From Bacillota bacterium (lineage in GTDB: Bacteria > Bacillota > Bacilli > Alicyclobacillales > SLC66): a stretch of 5,193 nt of DNA. Below, piece by piece: positions 1-5,047 of this stretch. The notes under the pieces are model-generated. The model ran no database searches and was not told where the DNA came from. It saw only the letters and a list, made by a program, of their open reading frames with translations. The stretch is taken from NCBI GenBank assembly GCA_021820825.1, contig JAKADD010000220.1:1-5193 (forward strand), read 5' to 3'. Each line of letters opens with the position of its first letter. Positions within the stretch are counted from its first letter, which is position 1. Position numbers and translations under genes: made by a program.

Positions 1-315
1 TCCATTCAAGAGCCGATTGGCCAGGATAAGGAAGGCAATGAAATCTCGCTGCTGGATGTGCTCGGCACGGACGGCGAGGAGATCGTTGAAGCGATTCAGT
101 TTCGGATGGATCGCGATCGCATTTATCATGGTCTTTCCGAGCTCGAAGAACGTGAGCGGCAGATTATCTGGGCGCGCTTTGGACTTCCTTACGGCAACGA
201 GAAGACGCAGCGGGAAATCGCGAGCGAACTGGGCATCTCCAGGTCTTATGTGTCGCGCATTGAAAAACGCGCGCTTACGAAACTGCAGGAGCAACTCGGC
301 AACACCCCGGATTGA
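1..315 (+). CDS. sigK: RNA polymerase sporulation sigma factor SigK, C-terminal part (5' end outside window)
   Basis: This is the last 104 codons of a sigma-70 family factor, read from base 1 to the TGA at 313-315. The opening residues (EPIGQDKEGNEISLLDVLG) match the region 3/4 linker of the mother-cell sporulation sigma factors. Region 4 follows, with LEERERQIIWARFGLP and then a helix-turn-helix that reads TQREIASELGISRSYVSRIEKRAL. That helix-turn-helix is nearly the one remembered for Bacillus SigK; SigE has a different one ([22 protein letters not shown]), so SigK is preferred. In the family this factor directs late mother-cell transcription (coat and cortex genes) and recognises the -35 element through this helix. 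The tail after the helix is short (TKLQEQLGNTPD), without the basic tail of B. subtilis SigK. The pro-sequence, regions 1-3 and any skin-like insertion lie outside the window. Its position just upstream of yqeG agrees with the Bacillus neighbourhood. Confidence 0.88.
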   Translation, partial: SIQEPIGQDKEGNEISLLDVLGTDGEEIVEAIQFRMDRDRIYHGLSELEERERQIIWARFGLPYGNEKTQREIASELGISRSYVSRIEKRALTKLQEQLGNTPD

Positions 316-324
316 ATCCGCATT

Positions 325-353
325 TTGCAACACTGCACAGCCTGTGATACGAT
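325..353 (+). promoter_or_regulatory. Putative SigA promoter with extended -10, driving the yqeG operon
   Basis: The -35 hexamer TTGCAA (325-330) matches the consensus in 4 of 6 positions. After a 17-base spacer comes TACGAT (348-353), also 4 of 6, preceded by TG at 345-346, which gives the TGn of an extended -10. Transcription would start near 360, about 20 bases before the yqeG ATG. The site lies wholly in the sigK-yqeG gap. An 11-base palindrome, CACAG-C-CTGTG (336-346), sits in the spacer and could be a protein-binding site, though it may be chance. The promoter would let the housekeeping operon be expressed in vegetative cells independently of sigK. Inferred from sequence only. Confidence 0.6.
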
Positions 354-370
354 GAACAGCATCGAAAGTG

Positions 371-375
371 GGAGG
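371..375 (+). promoter_or_regulatory. Ribosome binding site that fixes the yqeG start
   Basis: GGAGG lies 4 bases before the ATG at 380. The frame is also open from a GTG at 368, but that GTG immediately abuts the Shine-Dalgarno sequence and would add MGGG to the protein, so the ATG at 380 is the likely start. The spacing is slightly short. Confidence 0.7.
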
Positions 376-379
376 CGGA

Positions 380-949
380 ATGTCTTTGTTTGCGTCACTT
401 CGACCGCAGAAATATGTGACATCCATCTATCACATCCACCTTGATCGGTTATGGCAGGCTGGTATTCGCGGTATCGTGACAGACCTTGACAACACACTGG
501 TCGAGTGGAACTCGCCTGTGGCGCCGCCGAAACTCGTGGCATGGCTCGATCATGTGCGAGAACTGGGGTTCAGGGTGTGCATCGTATCAAACAATGATCA
601 ATTGCGGGTCAGCCAGTTTGCAGAGCCGCTTGGCATAGCGTCTCTTTCTAAGGCCCATAAACCGGGCCGCGACGCTTTCCTGTGGGCGTTGCGCACGCTT
701 TCCACAAAGGCTGGCGAGACTTGCATGATAGGCGATCAGCTGTTTACGGATATATTGGGCGGCAATCGACTGGGTTTCTATACAATTCTGGTGAGACCCG
801 TCCACGTTCGGGAGTTTTCTGGCACGCGAGCCGTGCGTCTGCTGGAACGGATCGTTCTGCGGAAGGTGCAGTTACAGCCGGTCGGCGAGTACTTTCACTA
901 TACGGAAGCAGACACAGCAAATCGACACGATGGGGAGGTGCCTGGATGA
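380..949 (+). CDS. yqeG: YqeG family HAD-IIIA phosphatase
   Basis: Predicted soluble 189-residue phosphatase of the haloacid dehalogenase superfamily, slightly longer than B. subtilis YqeG (about 172). Motif I is DLDNT at 35-39, with nucleophile D35 and acid/base D37. Motif II is the serine of VSNN (S70). Motif III is the lysine of AHKPGRDAF (K94). Motif IV is IGDQLFTD (D119, D124), which completes the Mg2+ site, so the catalytic set looks intact. There is no signal peptide or membrane segment. The family is related to the phosphatidylglycerophosphate phosphatases of yeast (Gep4) and plants, so a phospholipid head-group substrate is possible, but the bacterial substrate is not established and cannot be read from the sequence. 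The extra length is a C-terminal tail (about 165-189) with no clear motif. It is the first gene of the operon, and its stop overlaps the yqeH start (ATGA at 946-949), suggesting translational coupling. Confidence 0.93.
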   Translation: MSLFASLRPQKYVTSIYHIHLDRLWQAGIRGIVTDLDNTLVEWNSPVAPPKLVAWLDHVRELGFRVCIVSNNDQLRVSQFAEPLGIASLSKAHKPGRDAFLWALRTLSTKAGETCMIGDQLFTDILGGNRLGFYTILVRPVHVREFSGTRAVRLLERIVLRKVQLQPVGEYFHYTEADTANRHDGEVPG

Positions 950-2055
950 GCATGGTCTGCACGGGGTGCGGAGCACCGCTGCAGATGGAACGGGAGGGCG
1001 AGAAGGGGTATATTACCGGAGACGCTTTCATGCGGGAGTATCCTCTGTGCCAACGCTGCTATCGTCTGAAACACTATGGTCAGATCAGTCCTGTGGGCAT
1101 CTCTGAGGATGAGTACCGGACTGCTGTCATGCGCGTTCTGGACAAGCCGTCGCTGGTGCTGTACGCTGTCGATCTGTTTGATTTTAACGGCAGTCTGGTG
1201 CGCGGCCTTACGGGTGTCCTGAAGCAGCACGAAGTGATTATGGCAGCAAACAAATTCGACCTCTTTCCTTCTGGAACGCAGGCTGACAGGGTGCGTAACT
1301 GGCTGTCGAGGGAAGCGCGTCGCGCGGATCTTGATGTGGCGCAGATCGTCGTTCTCAGCGCGAAATCGGGGGCGGGCGTCGCGAAACTGCGGAGCGTCCT
1401 CGCCGATCGCGCCAAGGGTCGGCCAATCGTGGTGATCGGCATGGCCAATGTGGGGAAGTCATCGCTGCTCAACCGAATTATCGAGCAGTATGATGAACAC
1501 GCTGGCCAACAGTTTATGACCAGTCACTTTCCCGGAACCACGCTGGGGGCGGTTGCCATGAAACTGGTCGACGGCATGACGATCGTCGATACACCGGGGC
1601 TTCTTGGCATTCACCGCCTGCAGGATCGGGTCTGCACCGCTTCGCTCAAGGATATCATTCCAAAAGTGAGCTTGCGGCCGCGGGTGCATCAGTTGCGGCC
1701 AGGGCAGACGCTGTTTCTGGGCGGGCTGGCGCGTGTTGATTTTGTTCGGGGGCCTGCTCAGCCGTTTGTCGTATATGTCGCGAATCAACTCCTTGTGCAT
1801 CGGACAAAACTTGTCCATGCCGATGAGCTGTGGGCGCGCCAGCGCGGCAAGCTGCTGACGCCGCCGTGTTCCCAGTGTGATGAAAGTCTGGCTGCTATAC
1901 GATCGAAGAAAATGGGATTTAAAACTGGGCGTCCTGTCGATGTGGTGATCCCTGGACTGGGATGGGTGCGTCTGTCTGGCGCCGACGTCGAACTGAACAT
2001 GCACCTGCCTGAGCGTGTGGAGCCGGCGGTCAGACCTGCCCTGATTGGCTCCTAG
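946..2055 (+). CDS. yqeH: YqeH, circularly permuted ribosome-biogenesis GTPase
   Basis: A 369-residue GTPase, close to the length of B. subtilis YqeH (366). An N-terminal zinc finger has C5, C8, C35 and C38. The GTPase motifs follow in permuted order: G4 NKFD (102-105), G5 SAKSG (138-142), G1/P-loop GMANVGKSS (165-173), G2 in FPGTT (196-199), G3 DTPG (215-218). The G4-G5-G1-G2-G3 order defines this class. A C-terminal domain (about 230-369) is the presumed RNA- or protein-binding part. In Bacillus the protein is needed for 30S subunit assembly and 16S rRNA integrity. The frame is open upstream inside yqeG, but GGGGAGG ends 7 bases before the ATG at 946, and that start places the zinc finger at the N-terminus as usual. 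A second CxxC pair (C308, C311, in PPCSQCDE) in the C-terminal domain is not something I recall from B. subtilis YqeH. Confidence 0.95.
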   Translation: MSMVCTGCGAPLQMEREGEKGYITGDAFMREYPLCQRCYRLKHYGQISPVGISEDEYRTAVMRVLDKPSLVLYAVDLFDFNGSLVRGLTGVLKQHEVIMAANKFDLFPSGTQADRVRNWLSREARRADLDVAQIVVLSAKSGAGVAKLRSVLADRAKGRPIVVIGMANVGKSSLLNRIIEQYDEHAGQQFMTSHFPGTTLGAVAMKLVDGMTIVDTPGLLGIHRLQDRVCTASLKDIIPKVSLRPRVHQLRPGQTLFLGGLARVDFVRGPAQPFVVYVANQLLVHRTKLVHADELWARQRGKLLTPPCSQCDESLAAIRSKKMGFKTGRPVDVVIPGLGWVRLSGADVELNMHLPERVEPAVRPALIGS

Positions 2056-2076
2056 GGCGCGCGGGAGGAATCGGAG

Positions 2077-2925
2077 ATGACGGACCATATCGACGTGTTG
2101 GCTGTTCTGGGCCATCCAATCGGGCATTCACTGTCACCTGCAATACAGGGAGCGGCAATCGCGGCGCTGCAACTGCCGGCCGTATACACCGCGGTCGATC
2201 TTTTGCCAGAGCAGCTTGAGCAAGGCCTGCAAGCAATTCGCATACTGGGCTATCGTGGCGCCAACCTGACAATACCACACAAAGAGCGGGCGCTGCAGTG
2301 GCTGGACAATTGCACGGAGTCTGCACGGAGAATCGGCGCTGTAAACACGATTGTTCGTTCTGAAGATGCGCTCATCGGGGACAACACGGATGGCAGAGGG
2401 TGGGCGCGATCGATCAGCGAAGAACTCGGGATCACTCTGACGGGAATACGCGCCTGCATCGTTGGAGCGGGCGGCGCGGCGCGGGCAATTGCCGATGTAC
2501 TGCTGGCCTCGGGCGCTGGTCAGGTCATGCTCTGCAATCGGAACGTGCATCGTGCAGAACTGCTTGCGACGGAGCTGAAACGTCAGTATCCGCATGGCGA
2601 TGTGCGCAGTTGCGGTCTGGCGGAGTTGCGGACTGAAGGCGTCGATCTGCTCGTCAACAGTACACCGATTGGCATGTATGGCCATTTTGAGGGAGTCACT
2701 CCGGTTGACGCGGCGCTTTTGCGTGAGTCTATGATTGTGAGCGATCTCGTGTACCGACCGCGGCGCACGGCTCTGCTGACGGCGGCGCTGCAGGCTGGAG
2801 CCGTTGTCCACGAAGGCGTCGGCATGCTCGTCTGGCAAGGCGCACTTGCGTTCGAACAGTGGTTTGGCGTTCCAGCCCCAGTTGCAGTGATGAGGGAAGC
2901 CGCCCTGAGCAGACTGGAGCAATGA
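2077..2925 (+). CDS. aroE: Shikimate dehydrogenase (NADP+)
   Basis: A 282-residue enzyme catalysing NADPH-dependent reduction of 3-dehydroshikimate to shikimate, the fourth step of the chorismate pathway, in the cytoplasm. The N-terminal substrate domain has GHPIGHSLSP with the shikimate-binding serines S18 and S20, then NLTIPHKE with catalytic K69, N90 in GAVNTI, and D105 in GDNTDGRGW. The NADP-binding domain has the glycine loop GAGGAARA (130-137) and NRNVHR (154-159), whose arginines would contact the NADP phosphate. NSTPIGMYG (194-202), DLVYRPRRT (223-231) and GVGMLVWQGALAFE (247-260, Q254) complete the family signature. All catalytic residues are present. A GGGAGGA ribosome binding site at 2063-2069, 7 bases before the ATG, supports the start. 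It lies 21 bases after yqeH, as in the Bacillus cluster (where it is also called aroD), with no functional link to ribosome assembly. Confidence 0.96.
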   Translation: MTDHIDVLAVLGHPIGHSLSPAIQGAAIAALQLPAVYTAVDLLPEQLEQGLQAIRILGYRGANLTIPHKERALQWLDNCTESARRIGAVNTIVRSEDALIGDNTDGRGWARSISEELGITLTGIRACIVGAGGAARAIADVLLASGAGQVMLCNRNVHRAELLATELKRQYPHGDVRSCGLAELRTEGVDLLVNSTPIGMYGHFEGVTPVDAALLRESMIVSDLVYRPRRTALLTAALQAGAVVHEGVGMLVWQGALAFEQWFGVPAPVAVMREAALSRLEQ

Positions 2926-3004
2926 CGGCGCTGCGCGGTCTGCAACGGGTTAAGATCAGCAATGGGCTGACTAGGAGAAGTTACAATTTTGAGGAGGGAT
3001 CCGG

Positions 3005-3298
3005 GTGTTGACGGCAAAGCAGATGCGATATTTGCGCGGACTTGCGCATCCCTTGACTCCCATTATGCAGGTTGGCAAGGGCGGCGTTTCGGAAAATCTG
3101 GTGGACCAGATCGGGCTTGCCCTGGAGGCGCGGGAACTGATAAAAATTTCTGTTCTGTCCAACTCGGAACTCAGCGTAGAGGAAGCCGCGCAAAGTATTC
3201 AGAGTTTCACCAAGTCAGATGTGGTGCAGACAATTGGGCGAACGATCATCTTATACCGCAAATCCGTCGATCATCGCACCATTGTTTTGCCACGGTGA
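3005..3298 (+). CDS. yhbY: YhbY/YqeI, CRM-domain ribosome assembly RNA-binding protein
   Basis: A 97-residue single-domain CRM protein, normal family length. The GxxG-type RNA-binding loop reads QVGKGGVSE (22-30, GKGG at 24-27). The helix VDQIGLALEARELIKISV follows, and the C-terminal strand region is QTIGRTIILYRKS (75-87). The family associates with pre-50S particles and binds rRNA; the same fold occurs in plant chloroplast splicing factors. GTG at 3005 is chosen as the start because GAGGAGGG at 2991-2998 lies 6 bases upstream; TTG at 3008 is the next codon and possible but spaced less well. The gene follows aroE after 79 bases, the largest gap within the seven complete genes, so a separate transcription start here cannot be excluded. 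Its neighbours yqeH and rsfS have related ribosome roles. Confidence 0.93.
   Translation: MLTAKQMRYLRGLAHPLTPIMQVGKGGVSENLVDQIGLALEARELIKISVLSNSELSVEEAAQSIQSFTKSDVVQTIGRTIILYRKSVDHRTIVLPR
3294..3298 (+). promoter_or_regulatory. Ribosome binding site of nadD, overlapping the yhbY stop
   Basis: GGTGA, the 3' part of the AGGAGGTGA consensus, overlaps the yhbY TGA (3296-3298) and lies 4 bases before the nadD ATG at 3303. It is weak on its own, so nadD translation may depend on ribosomes finishing yhbY. The same frame is open upstream inside yhbY, but ATG 3303 puts the enzyme's first strand at the N-terminus as expected. Confidence 0.5.
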
Positions 3299-3302
3299 CG
3301 GC

Positions 3303-3899
3303 ATGCGACGAGGACTGTTCGGCGGCACCTTTGATCCGCCTCATGTTGGTCATCTGATGATGGCGGCGGTGGCCCTTGAGTGTCTGAATCTTGACGTGGT
3401 TGAATTCATTCCGGCCAATCTGCCTCCCCATAAAATTGAAGGTGTTGTTTCGTCGGTAGAGCAGCGAATTCAGATGACGGAGCGCACTGTTGCGCCCTTT
3501 CGGCAGATGACTGTGTCGCGTCTTGAAGCGGATCGACCGGGAATCAGCTATACGATCGACACACTGCGTGCGTACAGCAACGAATTTCCGGCGGACGAAC
3601 TGTTCTGGTTGCTTGGGGCTGACATGCTGCAGGATTTCCCCAACTGGCGTCTGGCGTCAGACGTTGCCAAGCTTGCGACGCTGGCAGTCGCGCCGAGGCC
3701 GCACATCGACCTGGATGAGGTCATCGTTCAGGTGGCGCGCATGATCGGGGGAATCCGGATCGTCGCGATCGAGATGCCCGCTCTGGACATCTCAAGCACA
3801 TGGCTGCGCACTCGCCTTCAGCAGGGATTGCTGACAGCGCCGTTATTGCCTGCGGGGGTATTTGAACTCATCGCAAAGGAGGAACTGTACCGCTCATGA
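3303..3899 (+). CDS. nadD: Nicotinate-nucleotide adenylyltransferase
   Basis: A 198-residue enzyme (B. subtilis NadD is about 189) that joins nicotinate mononucleotide and ATP to give deamido-NAD and pyrophosphate, the step before NAD synthetase. The N-terminus MRRGLFGGTFDPPHVGHL carries the nucleotidyltransferase signature, with the HxGH motif at 14-17 (HVGH). Further family signatures are PANLPPHK (37-44), RPGISYTIDTL (78-88), LLGADMLQDFPNW (103-115) and the second ATP-binding motif ISSTWLR (163-169). The end, LLPAGVFELIAKEELYR, matches the usual C-terminal helix. All expected residues are present. The gene starts 4 bases after yhbY and overlaps yqeK by ATGA (3896-3899), so the three genes are probably translated from one message. 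Pairing with yqeK is conserved in Firmicutes. Confidence 0.96.
   Translation: MRRGLFGGTFDPPHVGHLMMAAVALECLNLDVVEFIPANLPPHKIEGVVSSVEQRIQMTERTVAPFRQMTVSRLEADRPGISYTIDTLRAYSNEFPADELFWLLGADMLQDFPNWRLASDVAKLATLAVAPRPHIDLDEVIVQVARMIGGIRIVAIEMPALDISSTWLRTRLQQGLLTAPLLPAGVFELIAKEELYRS
3875..3882 (+). promoter_or_regulatory. Long-spaced ribosome binding site of yqeK inside nadD
   Basis: AAAGGAGG is a strong Shine-Dalgarno sequence but ends 13 bases before the yqeK ATG at 3896, longer than the usual 5-9. The codons between them in the yqeK frame (ACT-GTA-CCG-CTC) offer no closer start. The ATGA overlap with nadD may compensate through coupling. Confidence 0.55.
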
Positions 3900-4492
3900 C
3901 TCGTTGGGAGACATTGGCGCGCGAACGGTTGTCCGAGACTCGCTATCTGCATGTGTGCGGCGTTGTCGAGTCCGCAAGCGATCTGGCTGCGCGCTACGGC
4001 GTCGATCCGGAAAAGTGCCGGATCGCGGCGTGGTTGCATGACATCTTGCGGGAAGTACCCGCTTCTCAGTTGCGGTCATTGATGGAGGAAAGCGGTCAGC
4101 CGTTGCCTGAAGGCAATGCTGAAACCTGGCATGGTCCAGTGACAGCGGCGCGTTTGCATTTGGACTTTGGCGTCAGCGACGATCAGATCAGGCTGGCGAT
4201 TGCCCATCATACGCTGGGGCATCCCGATATGGACGAGGTCGCACAGGTGCTGTTTGTCGCAGACGCCATCGAACCCGGCCGCATGTTTGCCGGGGTAGAG
4301 CGGCTGCGCGTCGCCGCCCGGATTGATCTTCTGCTGGCCGTGGCGTGCGTCGCTGACGCGAGTATTCAATTTTTGCTGGAGCGGCGTGAAACGATTGCCC
4401 TGCAAACTGTCGCGCTGCGCAATCGGGCATGGCAAGGGATAGACGAAACAGTTGCAATGGCGTACAGTGAAACTATAAAGATGATTCCTTAG
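3896..4492 (+). CDS. yqeK: YqeK, HD-domain hydrolase (probable symmetrical Ap4A hydrolase)
   Basis: A 198-residue HD-superfamily metal-dependent phosphohydrolase. The likely metal ligands are H19 (RYLHVCGV), H48-D49 (AAWLHDI), H79 (ETWHGP), H104 or H105 (IAHHTLGHP) and D123 (FVADAIEPGR); the ADAIEPGR segment is characteristic of the YqeK branch. YqeK proteins of Gram-positive bacteria are reported to split diadenosine tetraphosphate symmetrically into two ADP, which would limit the Ap4A alarmone and its capping of RNA. The position right after nadD, with an overlapping start and stop, is conserved, and some genomes are known to fuse the two. The N-terminus WETLARERLSETRYLHV aligns with the usual family start, which supports ATG 3896 despite the distant ribosome binding site. 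The metal site looks complete; the substrate is assigned from the family. Confidence 0.92.
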   Translation: MTRWETLARERLSETRYLHVCGVVESASDLAARYGVDPEKCRIAAWLHDILREVPASQLRSLMEESGQPLPEGNAETWHGPVTAARLHLDFGVSDDQIRLAIAHHTLGHPDMDEVAQVLFVADAIEPGRMFAGVERLRVAARIDLLLAVACVADASIQFLLERRETIALQTVALRNRAWQGIDETVAMAYSETIKMIP

Positions 4493-4496
4493 GAGG
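4491..4496 (+). promoter_or_regulatory. Ribosome binding site that fixes the rsfS start
   Basis: AGGAGG lies 7 bases before ATG 4504 and shares its first two bases with the yqeK TAG stop (4490-4492). The frame is open from a TTG at 4498, but that codon is only one base from the Shine-Dalgarno sequence, so ATG 4504 is the start. Confidence 0.8.
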
Positions 4497-4503
4497 TTTG
4501 TGC

Positions 4504-4854
4504 ATGCGCGATCAGTACAAGGAGTACGTGCACGTCGCAGCGGACGCGGTGGAAGATAAAAAGGCCAGGGATGTCATGGTTCTCGATATCAGCGGTTTGT
4601 CAGTCATTGCCGACTATTTTATCATCTGTAGCGCCAACTCGCGTACTCAGGTACGGGCCATTGCGGATGCGGTGGAGGAAAAAATGGGGGAGAAAGGCGT
4701 TCCCTGCAAGGGTATCGAAGGAATGGACGACGCCAAATGGGTGTTGCTCGATTTTGGTGATCTGGTGGTGCACGTATTTCAGGAAGAGGAACGCCGCTTC
4801 TTTGATCTGGAAAGACTGTGGGGCGATGCGCCCAGACTGACGATGACAGTATAA
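4504..4854 (+). CDS. rsfS: Ribosomal silencing factor RsfS (YqeL)
   Basis: A 116-residue protein of normal family length (B. subtilis about 118). RsfS binds ribosomal protein uL14 on the 50S subunit and blocks joining with 30S, slowing translation in starvation or stationary phase. The conserved core is easy to follow: DISGLSVIADYFIICSANSRTQVRAIADAVEEK (28-60), GIEGMDDAKWVLLDFGDLVVHVF (70-92) and RRFFDLERLWGDAP (97-110). WVLLDFGD and the FDLERLWGDAP ending are strong family marks. It follows yqeK with the stop inside its own ribosome binding site. In Bacillus the next gene is yqeM at close spacing; here a 143-base inverted-repeat element lies between them, beginning 7 bases after the TAA. Confidence 0.95.
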   Translation: MRDQYKEYVHVAADAVEDKKARDVMVLDISGLSVIADYFIICSANSRTQVRAIADAVEEKMGEKGVPCKGIEGMDDAKWVLLDFGDLVVHVFQEEERRFFDLERLWGDAPRLTMTV

Positions 4855-4855
4855 G

Positions 4856-4860
4856 AACCT
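4856..4860. repeat. Left copy of the 5-base direct repeat AACCT
   Basis: AACCT immediately precedes the left terminal repeat and is repeated exactly after the right one at 5004-5008. This fits a 5-base target site duplication. A 5-base match has a low but real chance of occurring by accident, and the flanks could instead be conserved parts of the repeat family. Confidence 0.6.
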
Positions 4861-4877
4861 GTTCAAAAAGGGGTCAG
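4861..4877. repeat. Left terminal inverted repeat
   Basis: GTTCAAAAAGGGGTCAG, the exact reverse complement of 4987-5003. The G-run next to an A-run becomes a C-run followed by T5 at the other end. Confidence 0.95.
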
Positions 4878-4986
4878 GTAAGACCCGCGCAGTGCAAGGA
4901 AGCGAGCCAAGAATGCGGACCGAGCGTACGAATTGGGTACGTGAGGGAGCATTCTTGGCGCTGACGCAGCAATGCGCCGGGGAGTT

Positions 4987-5003
4987 CTGACCCCTTTTTG
5001 AAC
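4987..5003. repeat. Right terminal inverted repeat
   Basis: CTGACCCCTTTTTGAAC, the exact reverse complement of 4861-4877. Its first six bases also form the candidate -35 of the putative yqeM promoter. Confidence 0.95.
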
Positions 5004-5008
5004 AACCT
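5004..5008. repeat. Right copy of the 5-base direct repeat AACCT
   Basis: This copy directly follows the right terminal repeat and matches 4856-4860 in the same orientation. Confidence 0.6.
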
Positions 5009-5035
5009 CTATAAAGCGATTTCTGAGACGAAGAG

Positions 5036-5040
5036 AAGGA
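5036..5040 (+). promoter_or_regulatory. Ribosome binding site supporting the TTG start of yqeM
   Basis: AAGGA (within GAAGGAA) lies 7 bases before TTG 5048. The nearby ATG at 5055 is out of frame with the methyltransferase reading, so it cannot be the start. Confidence 0.6.
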
Positions 5041-5047
5041 ATTCCGA

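Larger units (their letters stand above)
4861..5003 (+). mobile_element. Putative MITE: 143-base non-coding inverted-repeat element
   Basis: The element begins and ends with perfect 17-base inverted repeats (4861-4877 and 4987-5003) and is flanked on each side by AACCT (4856-4860 and 5004-5008), as expected of a 5-base target duplication. Inside are nested complementary arms: GCGCAGTGC (4887-4895) against GCAATGCGC (4969-4977) with one mismatch, the perfect 11-base pair 4906-4916 with 4949-4959, and CGTAC (4925-4929) with GTACG (4937-4941) around a 7-base loop. Nearly the whole element could fold as one long interrupted hairpin on either strand. No plausible gene lies inside, so movement would need a transposase from elsewhere. 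It could instead be a dispersed structured repeat, or a conserved part of the intergenic region whose AACCT flanks are chance. The strand is arbitrary. Removing the element and one AACCT leaves 45 bases between rsfS and yqeM. Confidence 0.75.
4987..5015 (+). promoter_or_regulatory. Possible hybrid promoter for yqeM, half inside the inserted element
   Basis: CTGACC (4987-4992, 4 of 6 to TTGACA) is followed after 17 bases by TATAAA (5010-5015, 5 of 6 to TATAAT). The -35 lies in the right terminal repeat and the -10 just past the flanking AACCT, so the pair exists only because of the insertion. The start would be near 5022, leaving about 26 bases of leader with the yqeM ribosome binding site. 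There is no TGn before the -10. Sequence match only. Confidence 0.35.

Noticed and set aside
112..120. GCGATCGC palindrome in sigK as part of a HIP1-like repeat
   Set aside because: It occurs within coding sequence and I did not find it recurring across the window, so it is most likely ordinary GC-rich codon use.
682..945. N-terminal extension of yqeH within yqeG
   Set aside because: The frame is open by chance. The extension has no family similarity, and a strong ribosome binding site and the zinc finger place the start at 946.
1459..2127. Long open frame on the - strand opposite yqeH
   Set aside because: It is an antisense shadow of a well-supported gene, with no recognisable domain.
2134..2922. 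Long open frame on the - strand opposite aroE
   Set aside because: Its protein is low in recognisable motifs and rich in R, S, Q and C, as expected of the antisense of a GC-rich gene. aroE on the + strand has every catalytic motif.
2956..2970. Small hairpin TCAGC-aatgg-GCTGA in the aroE-yhbY gap as a terminator
   Set aside because: The stem has only 5 pairs and no T-run follows (next bases are CTAGGAGAAG).
2982..2987. TACAAT as a -10 for an internal promoter before yhbY
   Set aside because: There is no -35-like hexamer 16-18 bases upstream and no TGn, and the start point would fall on the yhbY ribosome binding site.
4850..4855. TATAAG at the end of rsfS as a -10 element
   Set aside because: The bases at the proper -35 distance (4827-4832, TGCGCC) do not resemble TTGACA, and the site overlaps the rsfS stop.
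4861..5003. CRISPR repeat or tRNA-like RNA in the rsfS-yqeM gap
   Set aside because: There is no repeat-spacer periodicity, no cloverleaf and no CCA end. The symmetry is that of a single inverted-repeat element.
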